DNA of 64,000 bases, from the NCBI GenBank assembly GCA_025403435.1, contig CM046330.1:12732239-12796238 (forward strand), in the 5' to 3' direction. How positions within the stretch are numbered: position 1 is the first letter of the stretch; each line of letters opens with the position of its first letter. Below are positions 41,464 to 53,497 of this stretch, piece by piece. The translations under genes and the position numbers were made by a program. Source of the DNA: Artocarpus heterophyllus (lineage: Eukaryota; Streptophyta; Magnoliopsida; Rosales; Moraceae). The notes beneath the pieces are model-generated. The model was not told the DNA's origin. It ran no database searches and worked only from the letters and a program-made list of their open reading frames with translations.

Positions 41464-44400
41464 ATGCCACCAAGACGTCAAATGCAATCGTCTGAGCTGT
41501 CACAACCGGTTGAACATGCTCAAGAAGTTGAGCAACCGGAACCGATGGAACAAGCTCAAGAAGATGAGCAACTACGACATGCAACACAATCCCCGCCAGC
41601 TGCACCAGAAGTAAATAATTTAGGACAAATTCTTCAAGCATTACAAAATGTGCAAAGACCTGTGGAGGTTCGTGATCCCGAACAACGACATCTAACTCTG
41701 TTGAAGGAGTTTATGAAGCAGAAACCACCCACATTTAGTGGAGAACCTAACCCGGTCATAGCAGAACAATGGCTAAAGGCAGTCAAAAAGAAGTTGGACA
41801 CCTTGAGGATTCCACGGGAGTATTGGGTTAGCTTTTCAACATATATATTTGAGGGTAAAGCCGAAGAATGGTGGGATCTTCAGAAAGACGACTATGACGT
41901 GCCGAATCTTACATGGGAGCAGTTCGAAACCATTTTTCGCAACACCTATATTCCTCAGAGCCATAGGCAAGCAATGATGCGAGAATTTGAAAACCTGGTG
42001 CAGGGAGATACAACAGTTGCTGAATACCATGCTCGATTTATAGAATTGTCTCGCTACAATCCCGGGGCTGTATCGGATCCAATGGCGAGATGCGAAAAAT
42101 TTAGAAATAACCTGAGGCCGAAAATCAGACAAATGATAGCTGCTGTTCCATCAACAGATTTTCTTGATCTTGTAGCTGCGGCACAGCGGGCAGAGACAGA
42201 ACTAAATAACTCCTATGGAGAGTATAAGGGTTCTGGTGGGCGTCAAAGGAAAATAAGTAAGAAAGAGAAGTCACAAGGGCAAGTCATTCAGCATAGTGGA
42301 GTGACTATTGGTGGTGGATCTTCTGGCAGTGGTCGTTTCCAACCGTATGCTTGTCATAACTGTGGACAAGTGGGACATCTGAGGAGAAATTGCCCTAACC
42401 GCCCTACACAATCATCCTTTGCACCAAGGCCACAAGGAAGTCATTTTGGCTCCACTGTTTGGGGAGGGAGTCAAAATCGTGGAGCGCCTCAGCAAAACAC
42501 TCCAGCTTCCCAAGTCTCAGTAACTCAACCTCGAGGGTTCCAGCCTCAGTACAACTATCAACAGCGGCCACAGGGTTCCAATTTTTATGCTAATCAGAAC
42601 TTCCAACCGACTCCACAAGGCTCAGTGAATCAAAGGCCATATTTTTCTGGGAGAAATAATAATAAGGCTAGTAGTAGCCAAGGAAACCGAGGAAAAAGTG
42701 ATAAAGGAAAAGCACCAGCACAAGCTTATGCAATTACGGCTACAACTGGACAAGGAAAACAGGCTGATCACTCAGTTGTAGACGGTATGATTCACGTGTC
42801 TCATTCTTGGGCTCATGTATTATTTGACACTGGTGCCACTCATTCATTTATATCTATGTTATTTGCTTCCGTACTACAATTAGAAACTGAGACATGTAGT
42901 TCATCATTAACCCTTAGTACACCAATGGGCGGGATAGCTGAAGTATCCATAATTTGTAAATCAGTGTGTATTGTTATAGGAGAACATAAACTATCGGCTG
43001 ACCTATATGTAATAACTATGACAGAGTTTGATGTAATCTTAGGAATGGATTGGCTAACTAAATACCAGGCAATAGTAGATTGTCATAGGAAACGTGTCTC
43101 TTTATTCACCAAGAATGGACAAGTCATCGAATTTCAGGCAAAAACAGGAACAGTGACGCCAGCCCCGGTGCTAAAGGCTTGTATTGGAGGACGAAGGAAT
43201 TTCACCAATCTTGGGACGATCTTTGCTTCAGATGGAGAACTAAAGAAGAGTGACCTATCCTCTCACACTCCTGTGGTGGACGAATTTTCAGATGTTTTTC
43301 CAGATGAATTGCCCGGACTTCCGCCTGATAGAGAAATTGAGTTTGTCATCGACTTAACTCAAGGAGCAGCGCCTGTTTCTATTGCCCCGTATCGAATGGC
43401 ACCTGCTGAGAAAGTGGAATTGAGGAAGCAGTTGGACGAATTACTGGAAAAAGGATTTATTCGACCAAGTACATCACCTTGGGGAGCTCCAGTACTTTTT
43501 GTGAAGAAACATGACGGATCGTTGAGGCTCTGTGTCGATTATCGCCAGCTTAATCGATTGACTATCAAGAACAAGTACCCTCTACCCCGAATTGATGAGT
43601 TGTTCGATCAGTTAGGAGGATCTTGCTATTTCTCAAAGATTGACTTACGATCCGGATATCACCAACTGAAGATAAGAGAAGAGGACATTCCAAAGACAGC
43701 TTTTCGGACTCGCTACGGTCATTTTGAGTTTCTTGTCATGCCTTTCGGGTTGACTAATGCACCAGCGGCTTTCATGGACTTGATGAACCGTGTCTTTCGA
43801 CCGTACTTAGATCAATTTATCATTGTTTTCATAGATGATATCTTGATCTATTCTAAAAACGAAGAAGAACATGCTGAGCATTTGAGGATCGCTCTACAAA
43901 CGTTGAGAGAACATGGTCTTTATGCAAAAAGAGAAAAATGTGATTTCTGGATGACGAAGGTCAAGTTCCTTGGACACGTTGTCTCTGAAGAAGGCATCTC
44001 AGTGGACCCCTCCAAAATTGAAGCAGTGCTAAATTGGGAACGACCAAAGAACGTGTCAGAGATTCGAAGTTTCCTCGGACTAGCTGGATACTATCGACGC
44101 TTCGTAGAGAATTTTTCAAAGATTGCTTCTCCATTAACAAAACTCACAAGGAAGAATGTCAAGTTCGTGTGGGATGATAAATGTGAAGAAGCATTTGAGG
44201 AACTGAAACGAAGACTCACTAGTGCACCTGTGCTGATCATACCTAACAACGAGGAGCCTTACACAGTATACACTGATGCCTCAGGAAACGGTTTGGGTTG
44301 TGTGTTAATGCAGCATGGACGAGTAGTTGCCTACGCCTCACGCCAGTTGAAACCCCATGAGAGGAACTACCCCACACATGATCTTGAGTTAGCTGCTGTG

Positions 44401-46161
44401 GTTTTCGCACTCAAAATTTGGAGATGTTATCTATATGGCGCAAAGTTCGAGCTATATTCAGATCATCAAAGTCTGAAATATTTGTTTACTCAAAAGGATC
44501 TCAATCTAAGGCAACGAAGATGGACTGAGTACATGGTGGACTATGACTTTAGTATCCAATATCATCCTGGAAAAGCGAATGCCGTGGCAGATGCTCTAAG
44601 TCGTAAGAACAATGGACGTATAGCCAGTTTAGCATTGGAAGATTGGAGACGAGTCACCATCGCCGACTTCAACTTGCAATATTATGAAGATAACGAGAGA
44701 GCTTTCTTATTCAATGTGATAGCAACTCCTACGTTAATTCAGAAAGTAAAACAAGGACAATGGCACGATGAAGGATTACGTAGGGTTTGGAAACAAATAC
44801 AAAATGGAGAACAACTGGATGGATGGCAGATTGAGCCAGAAGGATTTTTACTTTACAAAGGAAGATTAGTTGTTCCAGAGGATCCATATCTCAGGCATGC
44901 GGTGCTAGATGAGGCTCACCGTTCAAAGTTTGCTATTCATCCTGGAAGCACAAAAATGTATATGGATCTAAAACGACAATACTGGTGGCGAGGAATGAAA
45001 CGAGATGTAGCAACCTTTGTCTCTAAGTGCATGACGTGCCAACAGGTTAAAGCGGAACATCAAAAGCCTGGAGGCGAGTTGAGGAGCTTACCTATTCCAG
45101 AATGGAAGTGGGATCATGTGACAATGGACTTTGTTACTGGATTTCCTAAGACTCAAATAGGGCATGACGCCGTTTGGGTAATTGTAGATCGTTTAACTAA
45201 GACAGCCCACTTCATCCCAATCAGAACTAATTATAGTGTCTCAAAATTATGTCAATTGTACGTGGAAAAGGTAGTGACATTGCATGGAGTGCCAATGTCA
45301 ATAGTTTCCGATAGAGATACACGTTTCACGTCGAAATTTTGGAGAGGATTGCAGAGGGCCTTGGGAACTCAATTGAATTTTAGTACAGCTTTTCATCCTC
45401 AAACAGATGGACAATCTGAACGTGTCATTCAGATTCTCGAGGATATGCTTCGGGCTTGTGTGCTGGACTTTGGAACAAATTGGGCTGCACAGCTGCCATA
45501 TGTTGAATTCGCATATAACAACAGTTACCAAGCAAGTATTAGAATGGCTCCATATGAGGCCTTATATGGTAGACCTTGTAGATCTCCATTGTGTTGGGCT
45601 GAAAAGGAAGAGCGTCTTGAACTTGGGCCTCAGTTTATCAGAGAAACAACGGACAAGATCCAGATTATTCACGAACGTCTTCAGACAGCTCAAAGTCGAC
45701 AAAAGAGTTATGCAGATAAGAGGAGGCGACCTTTAGAGTTCATGATCGGAGACTTTGTGTTCTTAAAAGTGAAACCAAAACGAGGTGTATCTCGATTTGG
45801 TGTTAAAGGAAAGTTAGCACCAAGGTATACAGGACCGTTTGAGATTGTGGAACGCATTGGAACGTTGGCATACCGTTTAGACCTACCACCACAATTGTCT
45901 CATGTACATAATGTGTTTCATGTATCGATGTTGAGAAAGTATGAACCCGACCCTTCACATGTGATCATGTGGACAGATGTGCCAATTCAAGGAGATACGA
46001 ATTATGAAGAAATTCCAGTTCAAATACTGGATCATGAAATAAAATTATTACGTCGTCGTGGAATTCCTCTGGTGAAAGTGATGTGGCAACACCATGATGT
46101 GGAGGAAGCCACATGGGAACTTGAATCTGAAATGAGAGAAAAGTACCCACATTTGTTTTAA
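41464..46161 (+). CDS. Gag-pol polyprotein of gypsy chromovirus C
   Basis: A single frame of 1565 aa from [10 protein letters not shown]; an upstream in-frame ATG at 41422 is also possible. In order: Gag region; CCHC nucleocapsid knuckle (297-310, [14 protein letters not shown]); aspartic protease with FDTGAT (Asp455); reverse transcriptase with FIDDIL (Asp791, Asp792); RNase H starting YTDASG (Asp938); integrase zinc motif (Cys pair near 1189) and catalytic D1222, D1283, E1319 with the typical 35-residue last spacing. A C-terminal domain with [10 protein letters not shown] leads into a chromodomain-like segment (about 1513-1563). No stop or frameshift was found, so this copy may be capable of its own movement. 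The chromodomain of such elements is thought to steer integration to heterochromatin. Confidence 0.95.
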   Translation: MPPRRQMQSSELSQPVEHAQEVEQPEPMEQAQEDEQLRHATQSPPAAPEVNNLGQILQALQNVQRPVEVRDPEQRHLTLLKEFMKQKPPTFSGEPNPVIAEQWLKAVKKKLDTLRIPREYWVSFSTYIFEGKAEEWWDLQKDDYDVPNLTWEQFETIFRNTYIPQSHRQAMMREFENLVQGDTTVAEYHARFIELSRYNPGAVSDPMARCEKFRNNLRPKIRQMIAAVPSTDFLDLVAAAQRAETELNNSYGEYKGSGGRQRKISKKEKSQGQVIQHSGVTIGGGSSGSGRFQPYACHNCGQVGHLRRNCPNRPTQSSFAPRPQGSHFGSTVWGGSQNRGAPQQNTPASQVSVTQPRGFQPQYNYQQRPQGSNFYANQNFQPTPQGSVNQRPYFSGRNNNKASSSQGNRGKSDKGKAPAQAYAITATTGQGKQADHSVVDGMIHVSHSWAHVLFDTGATHSFISMLFASVLQLETETCSSSLTLSTPMGGIAEVSIICKSVCIVIGEHKLSADLYVITMTEFDVILGMDWLTKYQAIVDCHRKRVSLFTKNGQVIEFQAKTGTVTPAPVLKACIGGRRNFTNLGTIFASDGELKKSDLSSHTPVVDEFSDVFPDELPGLPPDREIEFVIDLTQGAAPVSIAPYRMAPAEKVELRKQLDELLEKGFIRPSTSPWGAPVLFVKKHDGSLRLCVDYRQLNRLTIKNKYPLPRIDELFDQLGGSCYFSKIDLRSGYHQLKIREEDIPKTAFRTRYGHFEFLVMPFGLTNAPAAFMDLMNRVFRPYLDQFIIVFIDDILIYSKNEEEHAEHLRIALQTLREHGLYAKREKCDFWMTKVKFLGHVVSEEGISVDPSKIEAVLNWERPKNVSEIRSFLGLAGYYRRFVENFSKIASPLTKLTRKNVKFVWDDKCEEAFEELKRRLTSAPVLIIPNNEEPYTVYTDASGNGLGCVLMQHGRVVAYASRQLKPHERNYPTHDLELAAVVFALKIWRCYLYGAKFELYSDHQSLKYLFTQKDLNLRQRRWTEYMVDYDFSIQYHPGKANAVADALSRKNNGRIASLALEDWRRVTIADFNLQYYEDNERAFLFNVIATPTLIQKVKQGQWHDEGLRRVWKQIQNGEQLDGWQIEPEGFLLYKGRLVVPEDPYLRHAVLDEAHRSKFAIHPGSTKMYMDLKRQYWWRGMKRDVATFVSKCMTCQQVKAEHQKPGGELRSLPIPEWKWDHVTMDFVTGFPKTQIGHDAVWVIVDRLTKTAHFIPIRTNYSVSKLCQLYVEKVVTLHGVPMSIVSDRDTRFTSKFWRGLQRALGTQLNFSTAFHPQTDGQSERVIQILEDMLRACVLDFGTNWAAQLPYVEFAYNNSYQASIRMAPYEALYGRPCRSPLCWAEKEERLELGPQFIRETTDKIQIIHERLQTAQSRQKSYADKRRRPLEFMIGDFVFLKVKPKRGVSRFGVKGKLAPRYTGPFEIVERIGTLAYRLDLPPQLSHVHNVFHVSMLRKYEPDPSHVIMWTDVPIQGDTNYEEIPVQILDHEIKLLRRRGIPLVKVMWQHHDVEEATWELESEMREKYPHLF

Positions 46162-46203
46162 CATTGTAATCAGTGTACGAAATTGCGAGGACGAAATTTT
46201 TAT

Positions 46204-46216
46204 AGGAGGGGAGAGC
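46204..46216 (+). other. Element C polypurine tract
   Basis: AGGAGGGGAGAGC lies directly before the 3' LTR. It is preceded by 'cgaggacgaaattt', which elements A and B also have at this place. Confidence 0.8.
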
Positions 46217-48181
46217 TGTAACACCCGTATTTTTAACGGGCATAATTTTGTAAAATTTAATGAATAAAATGTGACTATTTAAAATTACTAAGTTGTTTAT
46301 GATCATTTAAAAAAAATACCATTTTAGTATTTTCTTACCAAGTCTTCCTAAGAAACATTCAAAACTTACCAACACTTACTTCTACCAATCTTGTCTCCCT
46401 AAATTATTGCTCAATTATATAGACTTCTTCTCATTTTGCTAAAGGTATCCGAAGGGGACATTGAATTATTTTCCGTCAATTCATAGAAGACATGGAGATA
46501 TTTCTCAACCACCTAATTAATTATTTCCTTATCTTCTTCTATAATTCACTCCAATTATCCCCTCAATTATGTTGGCATTATTTGCTAAAAGTCTTCATGG
46601 GAGACAAGATGATATTTTCCTTTAAGACTCTTTTGTTTCTTCTTACAACTTTTCTCCGTAAACATCTCATTCCTCTTAAGCATTTTGATATCTTTTTATT
46701 TAACTATCACCACCTTCTTCTCTAGTTCTCATTCTCTCCCTTCTCACTTCAAATTTCTAACTAAAGACATAGAGCACAAAGCTCTCTTTGTGGCCAAGAC
46801 AATTATAATTCCCAACGATGATCGAGGCGGTTTTAAAGTTAATTCAAGCTTGATTGATAACCCAAACTTTGGTGCTTTTCAAAGAAGTTTTGAGGTAGGT
46901 TTTCTTTAATCTAAACTTAGTTTTTAGTATGCATTTTCTCCATGTTTAATGCATAAAAATACTTTAATGGCACTAGTAGACGGGTTTACACATAACTCAC
47001 TTATGAATGTGATTATACGTTGTGCTTTAGTTTTAATTGTCCTTATGCATGCCTTAGGGTCAAGGATGTGTGGAGCTAACGTTAATTGATTCCAGGATTA
47101 AAAGATTGTTGATAAGCTTGAAAGGTAGGGATTCTATTACTCATTTTTGTGAGGTTTTTATAGAATTAAAATTGATTGTTTTGCCGCAATATATATATAT
47201 CTATGTTGAACTGATATTATATGAGTATCACATATGAAACTATGACATGGACTCGTCTTGTATTGTACGGCGAGGAACATAATGAATTGACATATGTTAT
47301 AAATTGAGAAGCATGGTTAGGAAAACTGACTCTATTAATAATGATTTAATATAGAGAAATGGTGAGACATGAAGAGGGCGGCGGTTACGTCCTTGGGCAT
47401 GAATACCCAAAAAGGTAAAATAGGGGGAAGGTGATGACGCTTCCTTGGGTTGAAAGTCCCAGAACACACTGTACAGGAATTGATTTGGTGAGGACTCGGG
47501 GCTTAATGTCCCCTCACCGGAACACCCTTGGAATGTTTATGGGGTGATCAAGTGCGCCCATTTGGGTTTCGATGAGTTGAGTGATACTCAATTTAACATG
47601 GATACCTAGGAACAATGATGATTGGTAATATTTGTATAAATGTGTAATTATGACACTTGGTAATGATTAACTACGGTATCCATAAGATGTGATCATAATA
47701 AACCTCATAATCTGGAATATGATGTAACCTACTAACCATGCAGTTTTTAATGTGGTAATGGATAAACCATAAGGTGAGTCATGATTTCCCTACTGGGCAT
47801 GTCGATGCTCATCCCTATCATATCTTCATATCTCAGGTGGAACTCAGTGCAACATATTTGAAGAGGAATAAGCGAAAACAATCCTGCTGTTTTCGTGTTA
47901 GAAGACCCTGTTTAATTACAACTTATCTACAACATGTAAGAGTTGTATTATTTTTTTTATGGCTGTGTTAAGTTATTTGGGAATTGTACTATGGTGATGA
48001 TGACTGTAATTATATATATTTGGTGCTACACTAAAAACTATGGTTTGTATTTAAAACGTTTATTTTTATTTTTCTTGTTGTTTAAAGACCCATGGGCATT
48101 GTTTAATTGATTTAAATAATATAAAATTTAAAATTATTTTTATTTATTTAAAACTGTTAACCCCCACATAGGGGTGTTACA
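46217..48181 (+). repeat. Element C 3' LTR
   Basis: This 1965-bp LTR is nearly identical to the 5' LTR. Visible differences are a change in the 'ttttcccc' run, one G/A at 'gggcttRatgtcc', one T fewer in the T-run near 47950, and one G/A near 48050. Confidence 0.92.
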
Positions 48182-48326
48182 TTTTTTGTTAATATTTCAT
48201 AGAAGAGGATGAATAAATGTCAAGTTTTAAAGTCTGTGGGACACAATTTTACAAAGGCTTTATAGTTGAGAGGGAATTTTTGTAGTTAATACAAGTTAAA
48301 ATTATACTACGTGCTATGATTATAGG
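48182..48326. other. Short spacer between element C and a hAT element
   Basis: AT-rich DNA with no recognised feature. Confidence 0.5.
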
Positions 48327-48839
48327 CAGTGACAAAGCTAAAAAATTTATTTGAGGCGGGGGCTTCAGTTAAATTGAAATTTTAAACTAAATTAATATTG
48401 TAATAAATACTTAAAGTCCTATAACTTTTTTTGCTTAATATTTTTTTAATTGGTCAATGGATATATATTTTTCTTTAAATATAAAAACTTACGTAGTATT
48501 GTATGATCATTTTTTATTTAGATTTTTTTGTTATTATGTATATAAGAAAAAATATAAAAGTAAATACTAAAAGTGTAAATAAAAATTTTAAAACTATTTG
48601 CTTAGAATTTAAAATTATGAATAAGTAGGTGGTGATATTACATAAAATTGGGAAAAATTATAAAATTAAAAAAATTAATAATAAGATCATTGTTTGCAAT
48701 TAAAACAATTTTAGGGAGGTAAATGAGAAAGAATTAAAATAAATAGTATAAATTTTATAGAAATAAAAAGTATATATAATTAAGGGGTTGGGTCTGAGGG
48801 GCTTGAGCCTGCACTAGGTCCAAGCTCCCTTCGTCACTA
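48327..48839. mobile_element. Non-autonomous hAT element with perfect 8-bp duplication
   Basis: Termini CAGTGACAAAGCT and, in reverse from the right, TAGTGACGAAGGG are inverted. The flanks are identical 8-mers, attatagg (48319-48326 and 48840-48847). The element is 513 bp and AT-rich, with a GC-richer right end. It has no coding capacity. Ends of the CAGTGRCGRAG type recur in plant hAT MITEs. Confidence 0.75.
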
Positions 48840-48911
48840 ATTATAGGAAAAAAATTGAAATATAGCAGTTTTTATAGAATACTTTAAGACTTGTTTATAG
48901 AATTACATAAT

Positions 48912-50884
48912 TGTGACACCCGTTATTCTCCTAACGGGTATTGAGGTAATTAAATTAATTTTTAATGTATAAAAAAAATTGCTTCATTTAAATTTATTTT
49001 ATAATATTTATTTTTATCTATTTTTAAATTTTCTAAAATTCTCCTATATTTATTTAGTATGATTACTAAAAAGCCTTAGAACTTCTAATAAATCTCAAAA
49101 ATGTCATATTGGCATTATATGTGTTAAAGTCTTTAGATGAGACATAAGGATATCTTTTCCAACTACTCTTGACCCTCATTTTCTTTATTTCCTCCGTGAC
49201 ATGCTTCAACATGTATCCTCTATAATTGTTTCTATCACTTCTCTTCAAAGACTTCATCTTTTCTTCCTTTCTCTTCCACGGTTCCCACACTCTTCTTCTC
49301 ATTTCTTTGCTGAAGCAAAATACTTAGAGAACTTCTTCAAGGCAGCCATAAAAATCAGCCACCATCACCTCCATTTGAGCAAGAATTTCAGTCATACCGA
49401 AGTAAAGGAACCTATTTTGAAGCCATTTCAAGCTTCCAACTAACCATAATCCGAGGTTAGAATCTTATGAACAAATTTAGTCTTTCATTTATAAATTTTC
49501 TTTTATACTAAAGGATTATTCAAATTTGCGTTCTTAAACCTAAGTATATGTTTGTTGCTATTTTGGAGCATATGTATGAAGTCTAAGTGTATATGCCCTA
49601 GACAGAAAATTTATATTGTTAAACTTTGTAATACCTCTATGGGCAGTGGTTATTTCTTGAAATTCTAAGATTAAATTAAAATGAATTTTATGAATGTAGT
49701 TGTATATTGTGCTTTAGTTTTAATTGTCCTTATGCACGCCTTAGGATCAAGGGAGTATGGAGCTAACGTTAATTGATTCCAGGATTAAGAGACTGTTGAT
49801 AAGCTTAAAAGGTAGGGATTCTATTACTCATCTTTTGTGAGGTTTTTATAGAATTAAAATTGATTGTTTTGCTGCAATATATATATATCTATGTTGAACT
49901 GATATTATATGTGTATCACATATGAAACTATGATATGGACTCGTCTTGTATTGTACGGCGAGGAACATAATGAATTGACACATGTTATAAATTGAGAAGC
50001 ATGGTTAGGAAAACTAACTCTATTGATAATGATTCAATATAGAGAAATTGTGAGACATGAAGAGGGCGACGGTTACGTCCTTGGGCATGAATACCCTAAA
50101 AGGTAAAATAGGGGGAAGGCGATGACGCTTCCTTGGGTTGAAAGTCCCAGAACACACTGTACAGGAATCGATTTGGTGAGGACTCGGGGCTTGATGTCCC
50201 CTCACCGGAACACCCTTGGAATGTTTATAGGGTGATCAAGTGCGCCCATTTGGGTTTCGATGAGTTGAGTGATACTCAATTTAACATGGATACCTAGGAA
50301 CAATGATGATTGGTAATATTTGTATAAATGTGCAATTATGACACTTGGTAATGATTAACTACGGTATCCATAAGATGTGATCATAATAAACCTCATAATC
50401 TGAAATATGATGTGACTTACTAACCATGCAGATTTTAATGTGGTAATGATAAAAACCTAAAGGTGGGTAATGGCTTTCTCTACTGAGCATAGTGTCGCTC
50501 ATTCCCTTATGTTTATATCTTTTCAGGACTCACTAAGTGTGAGGTGGCTACGAGAAATATAGTTGAGGAAGCGATGTAACTATATTACATTGGGACTGCT
50601 CAATTGTAAAGAATGTTCTTCATGATAATGTAAGCATCAATTGTTACTTTCTGTGACTGTAATTATAATGTGTTGAGGGTTAAAATGATGATGACAACAG
50701 TTTATATTATTAAATTTAAGGTGCTACATTAAAACTGTGGTTTATTTATCGTTTATATTTTTATTTTTGAGTTGAGAGTTTTCATTTAAGTCCCGGGTAA
50801 ATTTTATTTTTAAGGTTTTACTTTTATTATTTATTTTTATTTTATCTCATTAAAAACTGTTAACCCCCATATAGGGGCGTTACA
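48912..50884 (+). repeat. Element B 5' LTR
   Basis: This 1973-bp LTR runs TGTGACACCCG ... GGGGCGTTACA. The joint of the deletion relative to A lies at 'tttatgaatgtagttg' (about 49688-49703). Confidence 0.9.
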
Positions 50885-50891
50885 GAATTTT

Positions 50892-50909
50892 TGGTATCAG
50901 AGCCTAGGT
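50892..50909 (+). other. Element B primer-binding site
   Basis: TGGTATCAGAGCCTAGGT lies seven bases after the LTR, identical to that of element C and complementary to initiator tRNA-Met. Confidence 0.85.
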
Positions 50910-52371
50910 TCGGTTAACCTAGGGAGTGTAGCACCACTTTAAAAAAATATATTTTTGAGATGGTTTTGAAGCTGAATTTTCATTGTCATCATCAAAATGA
51001 ACCTTCACATTGATTTATACAGTCTAGAAGGATGTAACATGGAAATGCCATAGAATGAAAATATCAATAGTTATATGAGTACAATAATTATATAGAAGGA
51101 AAGTATTAATAGTTATGAGGGAATGATAATTATATGGAATGAGTTTATAAGTAGATTGCTTATGAGAGATTCGTATAATATTTGGATCTATAAGCATATC
51201 TAATTCGTATAAACGATGAGAAATTCGTATAGATACGAGGATTTAAGAGCCTTTTGTCTCGTGAAAAACAATAAGAAATATAAGGCTTGATTTATTGATT
51301 TTAAAGTTTGACATAGATATGCCAAATTTTTCGTAATTGATTCAAACCTAAGTAATGATTATGTGTGGATTCGATGGAGCACATAAGTGTCAATGTCTTT
51401 TCTTAAAAGTTCTATATATTTGAGGAATATGATATAAGTTGGGAATCATGGTATTGAATCTTGAGAGAGATAAATGTTAGACTTTTGGTCTGTTGAGACT
51501 GTGTAAAGTCTAGAATGCATGAATCTCAAAATTGGAATATTTTGTTACGTACATTGTATTTAAGTGTATCAGTGAATCTTTTGGTTACCTAAGGTTTTGT
51601 TATATGAGGAAATTATATATTGTATAAGTAGAATTGTGGAGATTGTAGATGTTCCTAAGTAGTAACATCTAGTGTCTTTGTTCGTTGATATGGTCTACGT
51701 TGAAAGACGTAAATCGTATTGATTTCAAGGTTAGTCGCATTCTAAACCCTTGGTAGTAATGATAATGAATCCATTGATAGATGTTGAGTATTATCAATAA
51801 CATATGGGTGTATGTATTGTTCAATAAGGTTTTGATTAAAACAAAATTATTTGAGTTGCTGGAAGATTGTGTTGTTATGAAATGATTTTAAATATCATTC
51901 AGGAAGATCCTTGTTGTCGTTAAATTAGATTTGTTGTTTATAGTTAACTTTATCTATAGTGGGCTTTGAATTGGGTTTAAGATTCATATGAATTGGTTTT
52001 CAATTTTATGTTTGTTATTTAACTCGTTCTAAATGTGTTAAAGCCGAAACAACCTGACCATTTTCAACTAAGAACATTTGGGCCTAGTTCAAATCTTAAA
52101 TCAGTTTGATTCACACTGTCTCTCCCACGTGGTCTCTATACGTGTCATATACAGTGGTTTAATCATTGTTTATATATACGTTTACTGTGCATAGGAGCTT
52201 ATTTCTCCGAGTTCACTTTTTCTCTCTTAATTTGTTATTTTCTCTCTAAATCGCAAATCCTCTTCTTTTTCATTAAAAATTCTTCTTTTCTCTAAAAGAA
52301 GAAGGAATTCTAGGATTCTGCAATTTACTATCTTAATTTTTCCTTTCTATTTACTCTTCTTTCATCTCATC

Positions 52372-52893
52372 ATGGACCCAAAGTACCAACACCTGAGAAA
52401 GTATTTCCCATCACTCTCCCAAAAGATTCTTAGAAAGAAATACAAGGCTAGAATTACTCGGTTGTGGATTCTTATGCGTTTTGGCATCCCTTGTGATGTG
52501 AGAATGTTAATAGAGGGGAAAATCCGTCCGAGTGACTTTAGTCAAGATGTCGGTTTACCAGGAACAGGTACCAGTCGTAGTGCAATGAAAAGAAGAGCCC
52601 GTGCCATCGTAGTCGCTTGTAACAAATGTGGAAGACAAAATTGTAACGGTAAATGTACTTCACCTGGTTATATGTCTACGAATAGAGAGGATAAAATAAG
52701 GTTTTGTAGGAATGGACTTTCAAAGGAGAACTTGGATAGTATCCATCCTCCTCTCCACGGTCACCCTAGTGGATATGTTCAAGGAGCTATTTTTAAACTC
52801 TGGCCTAAATTTTATACAGAAAGACAACGCCTCAGGAATATGGTATTTCTAGATCCTGTTTGCCAAGCCATAAGAAAACTGGATGGGGAATAA
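52372..52893 (+). CDS. Basic Cys-rich 173-aa protein of retrotransposon B
   Basis: Collinear copy of the frame at 34494-35015. It differs at two residues: Thr to Ala just before the first Cys of the C-x2-C-x4-C-x3-C cluster, and Asp to Asn in IRFCRNGL. All Cys residues are kept. The upstream 1.49 kb of interior has no long frame, so this would be the first protein of a transcript starting in the 5' LTR. Function unknown; a nucleic-acid-binding role is suggested by the basic run and Cys cluster only. Confidence 0.6.
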   Translation: MDPKYQHLRKYFPSLSQKILRKKYKARITRLWILMRFGIPCDVRMLIEGKIRPSDFSQDVGLPGTGTSRSAMKRRARAIVVACNKCGRQNCNGKCTSPGYMSTNREDKIRFCRNGLSKENLDSIHPPLHGHPSGYVQGAIFKLWPKFYTERQRLRNMVFLDPVCQAIRKLDGE

Positions 52894-53497
52894 GTCATCG
52901 CTCTATAAAGGTTATTTAGTCTTTGCTTATTTGAAGCAGTTTTAGCTGATGTTCAACAGTTTGTGTTTTTCTTTTACTCAGAATATTTGCTTTTGTGTTT
53001 GAAATAATTGTGATTATTAGATTGATACAGTAAGTGTTAATATCTTATTTAATTTATGATTTTCTTAAATATATATATAATAAAATATATTATCTTATCA
53101 GACACGTCACATACGGTACAGTAATATGTTTGAATTTTGAAAAGCTTATCCAGATATTTCAAGATTTGTGTCTCAAATTTCAAAAGTTCTACAGTATTTG
53201 TCGTTTATATTAAATTTCTAGACTTGGTGTATATTTGTCAAAAAGTCTACAGTTGTGTCATGAGGGTCTTCTGTCAAATTGTTCTCAATTGTCAAAAGTT
53301 ATACAATTAGAGTCTAATCTTTTTCAAAAAGTGAATCAGATTTTCTGTAAACTATCAATCACCTTATCTTACTTTCTTATCCGCACAAGATTTTGTTTAA
53401 ATCTTTGGATTACCTTTTCATTACCTACTCGTCTATCTCTTTAGCCATTTTTGTATATTTCTCATCTTTAAAATCTCATATAGAACCCGAAGTCTAA

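Larger units (their letters stand above)
39346..48181 (+). mobile_element. Ty3/gypsy chromovirus, intact (element C)
   Basis: An 8836-bp element with LTRs of 1967 and 1965 bp (TGTAACACCCG ... GGGGTGTTACA). It has a tRNA-iMet primer site, one uninterrupted gag-pol frame and a polypurine tract. The LTRs differ by only about three to four substitutions and two one-base indels by eye, so insertion is recent. Domain order (PR, RT, RNase H, IN) is gypsy type, and the C-terminal chromodomain-like segment and long LTRs suggest the Tekay/Del chromovirus group. Flanking 5-mers (acatt, ttttt) do not make a good target duplication. Confidence 0.92.

Noticed and set aside
41836..42132. Minus-strand frame within gag of element C
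   Set aside because: It is an antisense shadow of the gag-pol frame.
39341..48186. 5-bp target duplication for element C
   Set aside because: acatt and ttttt match poorly. Shifting the LTR boundary would break the TG...CA ends.
53235..53444. 69-codon frame between the two element B genes, identical in A
   Set aside because: No domain and Leu/Ser/Phe-rich. Identity between young copies is expected without selection.
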